This document shows positions 25,621-37,100 of a stretch of DNA of 64,000 bases, in pieces. The notes below the pieces were generated by a model. The model saw only the letters and a list, made by a program, of their open reading frames with translations, made no database searches and was not told the DNA's origin. The stretch covers positions 5,282,501 through 5,346,500 of the forward strand of contig NC_063998.1 of the NCBI RefSeq assembly GCF_932276165.1. The letters run 5' to 3'. Source of the DNA: Plutella xylostella. Lineage: Eukaryota > Arthropoda > Insecta > Lepidoptera > Plutellidae. A program made the position numbers and the translations under genes. The stretch's first letter is position 1, and every line of letters begins with the position of its first letter.

Positions 25621-26182
25621 AGGGTTCCGTAGCCAAAATGGCAAAAACGGAACCCTTATAGTTTCGTCATGTCCGTCTGTCCGTCTGTCCGTCTGTCACA
25701 GCCGATTTACTCGGAAACTATAAGTACTACAGTGATGAAATTTGATGGAAATATGTGTTGTATGAACCGCTACAAAAATATGACACTAAATAGTAAAAAA
25801 AAGAATTGGGGGTGGGGCCCCCCATACATGTAACTGAGGGATGAAATTTTTTTTTTCGATGTACATACCCGTGTGGGGTATCAATGGAAAGGTCTTTTAA
25901 AATGATATAAAGTTTTCTAAAAAACATTTTTCTTAAAGTGAACGGTTTTTGAGATATCAGCTCTCAAAGTCGTAAAAAGTATGTCCCCCCCCCTCTATTT
26001 TTATAACTACGGGGTATAAAATTCTAAAAAAAATAGAGGTGATGCATGCTAATTAATTCTTTCAACGATTTTTGGTTTGATCAAAGTATCTCTTATAGTT
26101 TTTGAGATAGGTTGATTTAACTGTAATTTTGATTTGCTGCTACGGAACCCTTTGTGCGCGAGCCCGACTCGCACTTGGCCGG
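25621..26182 (-). mobile_element. unclassified about 560-bp repeat, copy A
   Basis: Bounded by AGGGTTCCGTAGCC and a CGCACTTGGCCGG end; an inverted 13-mer (AGGGTTCCGTAGC / GCTACGGAACCCT) lies at 25621 and about 26140. It contains tandem GTCCGTCT units. It sits between short A/T runs in the LINE endonuclease, and removing it restores the ORF2 frame. A second copy lies at 35648. The orientation given is arbitrary. Confidence 0.7.
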
Positions 26183-26254
26183 TTTTTGTTATTTAAACTT
26201 TGAATATTAAATTGAGCTATTTTGAGTTGTGTTATGTTCAAGTTATTATCCATA

Positions 26255-27442
26255 TTAGGTTAGGTTTTTAAATAATAATTCTTTGATAAATGACGTAGTT
26301 ATAGGATTATCGTCGCTCTTATTACCCAGTTGTATTAGGGTGCTCACTATGACGTTAACTAGGTCATCATTGTTGATTAGCTGCGTCTTTAAGTCAACAG
26401 TCTTAGGCGAAAAGTCTTGTGAGACAGGTTCGTTACCTTTTTGTTTATTTTTATTTACATTGTTAGATACACTTTGTACAGACTTGTTTACATTCTTATT
26501 ATTAAACTTATTACTATTTACATTTTGAGTTTTATTTACAGCTGGTAGAGGTGGGAAGTTTACTTCAAGTTCTAGTTGTTTGCTGGCAGCAGCGCTAGCA
26601 TATGTGATTTTGCTCTTTTTTTCCATTATCTTTTTTAATTTAATTGGGCATGACTTTGAAATAGCCAAATGAGGCCCGCTGCAATTACAGCAGCGAACCT
26701 CATCCGGTGTGCTGCATTCTTTGTAATGGTGCTCACCAGCACAGCAGCTGCAGCGCTGCTTGCCATTGCACACCTTTGCCGAATGATTGAATTTAAAGCA
26801 CCTATAACATTGTTGTAGTGGTGGTACGTAATCAAAGACTCTATATGAAAATAGGTCATATTGGACATGGTCTGGTAGACAGTTTGACAGAAATGTCAAA
26901 CTGACTGTTTGCAGTGGGATCCTTTCTTGCCCTACTTTTTTGGTAAATCGCCTTATTGCAATGATCTCACTTGTGCTTGAGAGCTTGTTGTATAGCTCTT
27001 TGTTGGAAATGTTAGTTGGTACAAATCGAATTATTCCAGTTTTCTCAATCTGAGCCGCTGGAATATAGGCCCTTAATTGGTGTTTAGCCAGGAATGTAGC
27101 GTTGGTAATGAAGTTATTCGCATTGTTGGATTGTTTGAAAACAGCCGCAATTTTGTTAGCGTTAACTCGGTGAATGCCAATTACCCCCTTAATGTCCGTC
27201 GTGAATATATGGTTCAGATATATTGGACTTTTGTTTCCCAATTTGTCCTTTTTATCCGCACTTTCAACAAACACTTTGAACTCAACGTTTGTAGAATTGT
27301 CTGGATATAGTCTTATATAGTTTTGTTTTAAAAATGGACTGTACGAATTATTGTCTACATCCTCACCGCCGCCGCTACTCTCCGCAGGTCTCTTTTTTTT
27401 ATTTACACTGGCACTACTCGGGTCCCCTTCATTTCCATCCAT
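26255..27442 (-). CDS. LINE ORF1, gag-like zinc-knuckle protein
   Basis: An intact 395-aa frame of the I-like LINE. The N-terminus is charged (MDGNEGDPSSASVNKKKRP). A central domain probably corresponds to the RNA-recognition part of LINE ORF1 proteins. Three cysteine-histidine knuckles follow at about residues 210-270: CYRCFKFNHSAKVC, CSCCAGEHHYKEC and CCNCSGPHLAISKSC. ORF1 products bind element RNA and form the retrotransposition particle. The stop TAA is separated by one base from the ORF2 ATG. Although this frame is open, the element is non-autonomous because ORF2 is destroyed. Confidence 0.8.
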   Translation of the reverse strand: MDGNEGDPSSASVNKKKRPAESSGGGEDVDNNSYSPFLKQNYIRLYPDNSTNVEFKVFVESADKKDKLGNKSPIYLNHIFTTDIKGVIGIHRVNANKIAAVFKQSNNANNFITNATFLAKHQLRAYIPAAQIEKTGIIRFVPTNISNKELYNKLSSTSEIIAIRRFTKKVGQERIPLQTVSLTFLSNCLPDHVQYDLFSYRVFDYVPPLQQCYRCFKFNHSAKVCNGKQRCSCCAGEHHYKECSTPDEVRCCNCSGPHLAISKSCPIKLKKIMEKKSKITYASAAASKQLELEVNFPPLPAVNKTQNVNSNKFNNKNVNKSVQSVSNNVNKNKQKGNEPVSQDFSPKTVDLKTQLINNDDLVNVIVSTLIQLGNKSDDNPITTSFIKELLFKNLT

Positions 27443-27756
27443 TTTATATACATTTATTCACAATATTCACACTAAATTTACAATATTTATAATAAAATTT
27501 AAATTTTTGAAAATAAAATTTAAAATAGGCGCCCTTTCTCTTTCCCGCCAAAAAAGAAAGTCCTGTCAAACAATTTGTTTGTTTACATTTTTCAAGAAAA
27601 AAGCCGCCATTTTAATTGACACCAATGCTTAGGTAAGCGCATTTTTTTCGTTGATATGGCATGTCCTCTCTTTATTCTTTTGTCAATGTAGAAAATCAAT
27701 AAAAAATCTATTCTAAATTTGTGAAGCTGTCAAAACAGGCCTATTATATTTCGACG

Positions 27757-28142
27757 ACTGTGGTAGCCCCATCACCGTGGAACTTCCATGCCCATCACTA
27801 GTTTTGTCACCGACTGTGTCAACTGTCAATATAAGGTTGTCTGAGTTGCTTTGCTGGAATAATAAAAGCTATTTTCATATAATTTATCATATTTTTTACT
27901 CAACGTTGGAGTACATGTTGGAATTGAAATACACCGACCCGTCTGTCATCTGTCACTATCAGTGTCATTCATTGCATAGTTTACCTTGCCTTTGGTTTGA
28001 CAAATTTTATCAATTCAAGGTCAAAACAATATTATCATTTTTCAGTCAATTTAATCAGTTCAGTTGGCCCGCAACCGCCTTATATGTAGATTAGTTTATT
28101 TATTACTTAACATTTTACGTTCCTGTTTAAATTAAAGTAACC
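27757..28142 (+). promoter_or_regulatory. promoter and 5' UTR region of ALDH6A1 (inferred)
   Basis: This is the unique sequence between the outer TIR element and the ALDH6A1 start codon. An initiator-like TCAGTT lies near 28056. No TATA box at a useful distance was found. Assigned by position only. Confidence 0.3.
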
Positions 28143-31100
28143 ATGTTGAAGCTCTTGAAGTCCGAAGTAAGTTTTACAAAGTTTTACTTTCTAGTTAACA
28201 TAACCTGACAAACTCTAGACTAGTAACTAGTTAATAGTTGTATTTTCGAGGAGGCCCACCCTCTTACATGCGGTAGGTATAAGTATAAAAGATCAGAACA
28301 AACAAAGAAGGACTTGATACAAGATTCATATCATTTGGTATTTAAACATGCTCCATAATTCATGGTGGTTTCCAGTATGCTTAGTGTTGCGCAGTTCAGT
28401 GTTTATTCCTTCTTTTCTCGAGTTTTTCATTTTTTATTCAGTGTTTCTTGTGTAATATTGAGAACGTATGCTATGGATATTAATACCTAAATAAAATCAA
28501 GGTACTTTCTATGTAGGTTGTACTTGTGATGGAAATTACAGAACTCTATACTTCGTAAGTACCTACTTATACCTATTTTATTCATAAAATAGTAGGTACT
28601 AACTGATGATGATGAAATCCTGTTATCCCTCATCAGGGACATAGGGTAGTACTTAGTACTACTTAGTACATAAATAAATAAATTGAATTTGGCTCGCTTT
28701 GAAATACTTACATAGTTAATTATAATGGCAGCTAGTAGGACATCTCAGGCACAATTTATAGCATTAACCACCTACAACTATAAATACCAATCTGTTGCTG
28801 TTATTTCTATCTCACTCAAAAATCCTTTCAACTATTTCTATAGAATTATTTTAGAAAAAAAGAAATATGTACCTACATAAAAGAACAAGCTACCAAAACT
28901 TCTCTCATATTTTTTTATTAAGTAAATAAGTTTCATCTTTCAACATTTACACAAGTATATTACTTATTTATTCTCAAAACTGAATACATTTTAGATAAAA
29001 TTGCTGAATAACATGTTGTTTACAAAACTCACTGAGAGCTCAATAGCTACATGAGTTACATCATATTGATATGGTCCTTATCTGGAATTAACTGAAACCA
29101 AAACTTTCACATAAACTCAAACTCAAACTCAAATTTTTTTATTCATCGTACAAATATAAAATTTTCTGATGAACGTCAATTTTTACAAATTACTCTCCGT
29201 TCGGATAAGGGGGGGCTCTTTCTGTCTAAGGAGAAGAACGGAGGCAAGAAACTCCTGAGCCATCTTTTCAAAAAAAGACTTAAAACTAGTTGGTATACAA
29301 TACATATAAGCTTAATAATTATTATTATAATAATATGAGCAGAGCTAACTACTTATCACAGCCATGCATTAACGTCCTCTAAGTAATCATCAATTTTATA
29401 ATAAGCTTTTTTACTGAGTTTCTCTTTAATGTAACACTTAAACTTATTCTCTGGCATTTGAGCAACTTCTGCTGGAAGCTTATTATAAAATCTAATACAG
29501 TACCCTAAAAACGATTTATTAACTTTCGCCAGACGCATCGCTGGAAAAGCCAGCTTATGCTTGTTCCTAGTATTAATGTCATGATTACTGCCAATTGTAT
29601 CAAAAGTTGAAATATTCTTTCGTACATACATTAAATTGGAAAAAATGAACTGACATGGAACTGTAAGGATGTTAATTTCTTTAAATAGTTCTCTCAATGA
29701 ATCCCTGGAACCAAGTTTGTATATAGAGCGGATGGCTCTTTTCTGTAATACAAATATAGTTTCAATATCAGCTGCTCTACCCCAAAGCAAAATGCCATAC
29801 GATAATAAGCTGTGGAAATAACTAAAGTAAACTAATCTGGCGGTTTCAACGTCGGTCAGCTGTCTAATTTTCCGTACAGCAAAAGCTGCGGAGCTCAACC
29901 TTCCAGACAATTTTTCAATGTGAGGTCCCCACTGTAACTTTGAATCTATAGTCATCCCAAGAAAGACAGTATCATTAACTAGGTCCAATTTATTCCCATC
30001 TAGAATAATGTTAGTATCGCAATGTCTAACATTCGGCAGTGTAAATTTAATACATTTCGTTTTCTTAGAATTCAATAGAAGATTATTAACGGTAAACCAA
30101 TCGTGTATGTCAGATAGAATTGAATTAATTTCATTAAAATTATTTTCTCTTCTTTTAACTTTAAAAAGCAAAGAAGTATCGTCAGCAAATAAAACTATAT
30201 TAGTCAATTTTTCAACCATAAAAGGCAAGTCATTAATATAAATGAGGAATAAAAATGGTCCTAGAATAGATCCTTGAGGGACGCCTATTTTTACATGAGC
30301 CCCCTGTGATTTAGTATTGTTAATATCGACCCTTTGTTGTCTCTTGTCTAAATATGAAGATATCAAATCTAAAGCCTTTCCTCCTATTCCATAGTATCTA
30401 AGTTTCGAAATTAAAGTCTGATGGTCTACACAATCAAACGCCTTCGACAGATCACAGAAGACTCCAATAGCATCGTGATGGTCTTCCCAGGCGTCAAATA
30501 TGTGCTTAATCAACGCAGTACCGGCATCGGCTGTTGATTTGCCTTTTGTAAAACCATACTGCTGGCTATGAAACAATCGAGCATCATTGAAATGCAAAAG
30601 CATCTGACTGAGTATGACCCTCTCAAATATTTTACTCAAAACTGGAAGAACCGAGACAGGCCTGAAATTTGCAGGGTCCTCCATATCCCCACTTTTGAAC
30701 AGAGGTATAATTTTACTAAATTTCATAAGATCTGGGAACACACCTTCAGCGATACATTTATTAAAGATGTTAGCCAAAATTGGGGCGATTTTATTAATAA
30801 TAGAAAGAACAAATTTAACTGACATTCCCCACAAGTCTTCAGTTTTCTTCATATTTAATGACTTAAATGTTTTTATAATAGTTAATGTATTAATATATCT
30901 GAATTTAAATTCCTTATCGGTTGAAGGTGCGTTCTCCTTCGTCAGGGTTTCAGCTGCTGCAGCCGAAGAATCCAGGTTACACGTAGTCTCTAAAGGAATG
31001 TTCGTAAAAAACTCTTCAAAGACCCTCGCCACCGCATCATTCGATGTTATAATGTCATTGCCTACCTTCAAAGATAAATTTGTCTCGCGTGTTCGATTCT

Positions 31101-34100
31101 TCCCCGTTTCGTTATTAATAATAGTCCAAACGGCCTTAGATTTGTTAGCAGAGTCTTTAATCTTGTTATTAATAAAAATTGTCTTCGCACAGTGACAGAC
31201 ACATTTATACATCTTGCTATATTTCTTCACATAAGATTGAAAGTCAGGTCGGAGTATGAATGTTTTCATCTCATACAGATCATATAATGTCGCCCTGCTT
31301 TTGCGAATACCCTCTGTAGCCCAGTCACAAAATTTAATTTTATTGTCAATCAAAACTTCCTTCGTTTCAAAATTACTCTCAAACTCATCAGCTATTATCT
31401 TAAACAAGTTACTATACATCTCATTAGAATTGCAATCTAATTTAACATTCGGAAGTTTTTCGTCTAGTTTCTTCAAGTAATTGTCAATTTTCTTTGTAGT
31501 AATCGGTCTGCATCTCACCTTAGTTTTATTTGTCTTGTCAGTGTTTACTAAGGTAATGGTCTGCCCACTGTGGTCTGACCTCAGACAATTAATCACACTA
31601 CTGTCTTTAAACTCACAGTTACAGAATATGTTATCTAGACAAGTGGCTGACGTGGGTGTAATTCTAGTTGGTTCCAGAAAAACATTAAAAAGATTAAATG
31701 ATTTAAAAAGTAACAACAATTTCGACCTATTAGGAGAGTCACCTAATAGGTCAACATTAAAGTCACCACACACTATTACTTCCTTTTTACTATTGGAAGC
31801 TAACCTTAGAACATCCTCCATGACAGTCTCAAAGGTAATAAAATCACCAGTAGGTGGCCTGTAGGTACATACTATTATATACTTATTAAGCTCTGCACAT
31901 GAAATTTCTATATGGTGTTTAACAGAAAGAGCAACTATATCCTTTCGTTCTTTACATTTACAATTTTCTTTAAGAAATATAAGTGACCCACCATGCTCGT
32001 TGATATTTCTGTTAAAACAGCTTATAAGTTTGTAATTTTTCAATTGGAACATCATTTTATTCTCGTCTAACCAATGTTCTGTGATACATAAACAATCAAT
32101 GTTAAATTTTTCCGAAAATAGTTCTATTTCTAACAATTTAGAAGAAATACTCTGAATATTCTGATGTACCAATTTAAATTCATTCTTAAATGTCTTGTCC
32201 TTCGATAGTTTTGAGCCGAGAGAGCAGTGAACTGAATCAATCTTTATATCAACGCTATGATGCTCTCCCGTTGTCTGAAAATCTAATTTAAATCTACTGT
32301 ACTATTTTCAGTATTACTACTGACGGTGTCAATAGGGACACAAGTTTTCTTCGTTATAATGCTTATAACTGAGTTAATAAGAGGAGCTACTTCTGTAGCT
32401 AAACGTCGTTTCTGATTTAAGGACAGAAATAAACTGTCCCAGGTCAACTTAAAATTATCTACATACAAATTAGTATCAAAGAAATTGATACAGTCAGATT
32501 TATAACACGCATTGTACATATTTTTATTTAGGCTACATGTCATATAATTGTATTTGTCAGGCAGTGTGCAAGAATAAGGAAATGCACAAACAAATATATG
32601 TTTTGCAGGAATGCTTTCTAATATAGCAAAACTTCTATTTATATCAGAATTTGACACACCTAAACTATTTCCCACCATAATTAATATAGTAGTTTTTTCG
32701 GTGTACGACCTCTCTGAAATCAGTTGTACTATTTGTGCGAATGAAAGTTCTGGGTAACAATGATTAACAACATTTCCAGTTACATGATTACCCAACATGT
32801 GCCCGAAATCCTTGCCAAGCCTATCGGAGTATACTACTGTGCTGTAATCCTTGGCTGAACTGCTACTACTAAAAACTACTGATTGAATTTTCATGAAATT
32901 TAGTATGCGGTAAGCTGACACCCTGGATCTACATAATAGGATAACTTAACTGTTTAAGGCCAAGCAGAACTGGCAGGAAACACCTTACCTGGTTCCTACA
33001 TTTATAATAAGTAATATCTATTACATTTCCAGTCTCTGCAGCTACTGCGCCGGAGCTACAGTAGTGCGGCTCCAACAACCAAGTTGTACATCGATGGCCA
33101 ATATGTTGAGTCCAAGACCACCAACTGGATTGAGCTCACCAACCCCGCCACTAATGAAGTCATCGGAAGGTATGTACTATCAGAGAAGTAGATAATCAAA
33201 TGTTGTGGCTCTAATGACGCTGGTGTATGTAATGAGAAATTATGACTTCACTGAACTACCTACTTATCTTTAAATATGGATTGTTATGAAGGCATAATAA
33301 GGTGGCTTTTATTCCATCCATATTATACAAATTCATCCTTTTTGTACTTAATTACAAATTCCTAGCTTAGATTTGCTTATCACTGGTATAGCAGAAGGTT
33401 ACTTAACCATTTTATAGGCATAATTATAATACAAAGCGAAATTGCTATGTAACACTTATTTGATTTAAAATACCCATTATCTTATTTATCTTGTTATGTA
33501 AAATCTCTCAATATAATGTAAACAAATGTACAAGCCCACTTTACAATAATGATAAAAACATGTTATTGCTATGCAAGATAACAGACTCTTTATGATGATG
33601 ATTAAAAATGTACTAAATTTTTTTGTCAATTTCTTTAAAATGACTCTTTTGAAAATATAAATTGATGTATTTTTTTCAACAAGTCACCACGGTTGTATGC
33701 TAATTTCAATGATATTCATTCATTTGCCTTTAAAATACGAATGGTAATGTCTGACTGAATACCGCTATTTTGATTTTTAAATGTTACTGGGTAGGTAAAT
33801 AAACATACCATTACCTAGGTAGGTACATGAGTTTGTGCTCTTTCTACCCGACTTCGGTAAAGCAAAATGGAGGGTTGTATGTTTAACTGCTATGTGGGTA
33901 AATGGAGATGGTTCCATATTATTCCAGTCAGGACTAAATAAAAGAGGTACTTACAGAAGGTTACCTGGTTATAAGCTATGCCATCATAAATAGTAATTTA
34001 AAATACCAAAATGAGTGATCAAAAAAAGAAAATGCATACAGACGAATTGAGAACCTCCTCCTTTTTCGTAGACCGTTAAAAAGTGCGATTTTGTTATCCC

Positions 34101-37100
34101 AAAGTTTTATTTAAAAATAACAAATTATAAATTATATAATGTAGGAATATATTTATATATGTATGTATATAATTTGTATAGCTATTGTAAGTATATCTCT
34201 GTGTCTCGATTAAAGTAGATAACTTCTCTCCTCTCAGCTTATCGCACTACCAACCACTTTCTCGATATCACCAAAGGTTAACTGGTTGAGAATGCTACTA
34301 GCATTAAGTTTACCTTTGTACAATGTTTTTATGTGCAATAAAGAATTTATAATAATAATAATAATATGATCTTAGTATAACTTTAAAAAGTATATACCGT
34401 TTGTACCTATTAAAGACATGTTGCGCTGTGTTCCAGAGTGCCGGAAGCCACCCAAGATGAGCTGAACTCTGCGCTGGAGGCCGCCAAGAAGGCCTACAAG
34501 TCCTGGAGCCAGAGCACCATCCTCACCCGACAACAGCTCATGTTCAAGTAAGATCATTACTTCCTATTTAATTTTATTCATTGTATTCAATTTTCAGATA
34601 ATAATGCCCTTATAAATTATTAAGTTATGCATAGTTTCATAACAAAACTTATCGTCAAGTTAGTAAATCAAGTTTATACAGTCTGGTACAGAGAAGCCGT
34701 ATAATAAAGTTAGTTTGCAACAGCATACCTATTCAATCCTAACCATTGCTTCAAAAAGAATAGTAAATCGCCGTTGAGTTGCTACTAGAAACCAGTTGCC
34801 ATTGCAGAAATTTACAACGAATTCAACATTGCTTTATTACTGTAAAGTTTTCTATTATTGATTACATCGCGATGTTTTAATATACATTTTAGAGTGAGAT
34901 TAAAGTTCCGGAACCACTACTTCAACAGACTTTAATCGATGGTGTACTTATGTGTTTCCAGCTTCGCCCGTCTCCTGCGCGAGAACCAGGGCAAGCTGGC
35001 CGCCAAGATCACGGAGGAGCAGGGCAAGACCCTGGCTGATGCCGAGGGAGACGTGCTCAGGGGCATCCGTGAGTACACTTGTTTATACTTTACTAGCTCT
35101 TACCAGCAAACATCGCCTTTAAAAAGAACGGCAAGAATTTTGGGGATAAAAAGTAATGTGATAATCCAGGGTGTCAGCTTCTTGCATACAAAATGTCATG
35201 AAACACCTTTCAGTAGGTTTTACATGAAGGAGTAACAAACATTCATTTATTATTTTATTTGAACACTATTGTACACAAAAAATAGTATAAATACATAACA
35301 AATGAAAAACATAGTAAAAGCACACAAGGGCATTTATTCATACAAGCAACATTCATACAAACTTTCGCTTTTAAAATATCATTTTAGTAAGATCGATCGT
35401 AGCTAGCTTGTTTTCCGCAAAATATTGCAACGTCCCATAGATAGCCTCCCAGGAGCTCGTGTAGTATCTACTATTACTTAATAACAACTATCTTATCTTT
35501 ATTTAAACAACACACACACTTTTTGACATTGGCTCATATTGTATGTTTGTTATCTACCGCTCAGGCAGTTGATGATTACAAATACGTTGTATGACTTTTG
35601 AGAAAGCTATATTATATTTTATATAGTATGTAGTTAGTATACTTTTTAGGGTGCCGTAGCCAAAATGGCAAAAACGGAACCCTTATAGTTTCGTCATGTC
35701 CGTCTGTCCGTCTGTCCGTCTGTCCGTCTGTCACAGCCGATTTACTCGGAAACTATAAGTACTACAGTGATGAAATTTGATGGGAATATGTGTTGTATGA
35801 ACCGCTACAAAAATATGACACTAAATAGTAAAAAAAAGAATTGGGGGTGGGGCCCCCCATACATGTAACTGAGGGATGAAATTTTTTTTTTCGATGTACA
35901 TACCCGTGTGGGGTATCAATGGAAAGGTCTTTTAAAATGATATAAAGTTTTCTAAAAAACATTTTTCTTAAAGTGAACGGTTTTTGAGATATCAGCTCTC
36001 AAAGTCGTAAAAAGTATGTCCCCCCCCCTCTATTTTTATAACTACGGGGTATAAAATTCTAAAAAAAATAGAGGTGATGCATGCTAATTAACTCTTTCAA
36101 CGATTTTTGGTTTGATCAAAGTATCTCTTATAGTTTTTGAGATAGGTTGATTTAACTGTGCTACGGAACCCTTTGTGCGCGAGCCCGACTCGCACTTGGC
36201 CGGTTTTTTTCTATACATTTTTTCGTTCGAGATGAAAATCGACACTTTGAATCCTATGTTCCTGAATAAGTATCGATAACAAGACTTGAAGTTTAATGTC
36301 TCTTAAGAGCGCGTACCTACTTTTACAACATACAGGCTTGCTGCCCCAATTTAAATGGGATCTAGGCTGGCTGAGCTGAAATTAGGGGGCTTCACCCCAT
36401 CTCAGAATATAATAGAATGTCATCTAATAAAACTATAATATGTGGTTACAGAGGCGGTGGAACACTGCTGCAGCATCACGACCCTGCAGCTCGGGGACGC
36501 CATCCAGAACATCGCCAAGGACATGGACACGCACTGCTACAAGACTCCCCTCGGAGTCACTGCAGGTAATGAGAACACTGTATACAAGGTGGAATTTTAT
36601 AATTCATGTTGCCTTTGCCATATCTGGTCAATGTACGTTAATTTATGTAGTATGATAGATGAGAAAACAGCTCTTCTTTACTACATATACCTATATACAT
36701 AATATACATATCATAATAATATAGCTATATATAATACCCACGGAACCAAATTTTATAAGAGCACATGTTTATTTACAATGAAATATGCTTATCTAGTCCC
36801 AGATTCCACCAATCACAACACAACTAACGAGCGATGTCAATTATGTTGACGACACAAAAAAACCTCCACTTCTCTAAATCTTACCCCCAACCCCTCTATC
36901 GCAAACTGGTTTTGACCACGATTTTCGCATTCCAAATGCATTGAATTTGACACTAATTACTTCGTAAATGTTACTTTGTTTTGCCTTTGCTCAACATTCC
37001 TCACCTCACCCAATAACTCAACAACCCACACAGGAGTGGCCGCCTTCAACTTCCCCGTAATGATTCCCCTCTGGATGTTCCCGGCGGCGCTGGTGACGGG

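Larger units (their letters stand above)
20351..26253 (-). pseudogene. LINE ORF2 (endonuclease-RT-RNase H), broken
   Basis: The start ATG (26253-26251) lies one base after the ORF1 stop, consistent with termination-reinitiation. In order: an endonuclease beginning with MDNNLNITQLK, with LLNETWF, VSGDFNAHH and SAIDVAFTSS; RT motifs PNSYRPISLSS, FGFRKGRSCAD, AFLDVQGAFDN, GTMQGATLSPLL and QFADDLVLY; RNase H motifs FYTDGSKTSS, FTAEAFAVLEAL, ILTDSLSLV and WIPSHRGITGNEIAD; and a final CLSCQ...H...C knuckle. It is interrupted by a 562-bp repeat (25621-26182), a 46-bp frameshifting tandem duplication (24055-24146), a 1.1-kb TIR element (22879-23987) and a MITE (20445-20876). Beyond the last insertion the frame continues to a TAG at 20353-20351. 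It cannot encode an intact enzyme. Confidence 0.85.
20253..27562 (-). mobile_element. I-like non-LTR retrotransposon (LINE), full length but interrupted
   Basis: On the minus strand: a 5' UTR from about 27562, ORF1 (27442-26255), ORF2 (26253 down to 20351), a 3' UTR and a poly(A) tract at about 20266-20253. An 11-14 bp target-site duplication flanks it. ORF2 has an apurinic-type endonuclease, reverse transcriptase, RNase H and a terminal cysteine-histidine knuckle, the order seen in I-group LINEs. Without its three insertions and a 46-bp duplication the element would be about 5.2 kb. It is now defective. Confidence 0.8.
19966..27756. mobile_element. outer TIR element (MITE) split by a 7.3-kb LINE
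   Basis: CGTCGAAATATAATAGGCC at 19966 recurs inverted, ending at 27756. The inverted similarity continues inward for about 110 bp, including 'attgacaaaagaataaagag'. Removing the LINE (20253-27562) leaves an element of about 480 bp. Its family is unassigned; no clear TSD was identified. Confidence 0.7.
29112..32890 (-). mobile_element. CR1-like LINE with esterase-type ORF1, 5'-truncated
   Basis: A minus-strand element in ALDH6A1 intron 1, opposite to the gene. The 3' end is a short microsatellite (TTTGAG units, 29112-29135), as is usual for the CR1 group, not poly(A). ORF2 runs from the ORF1 junction to 29356 and ORF1 lies at 32921-32283. The 5' edge, about 32890, abuts Lep1-like sequence. 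ORF2 lacks RNase H. Uninterrupted frames suggest a young copy. Confidence 0.75.
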
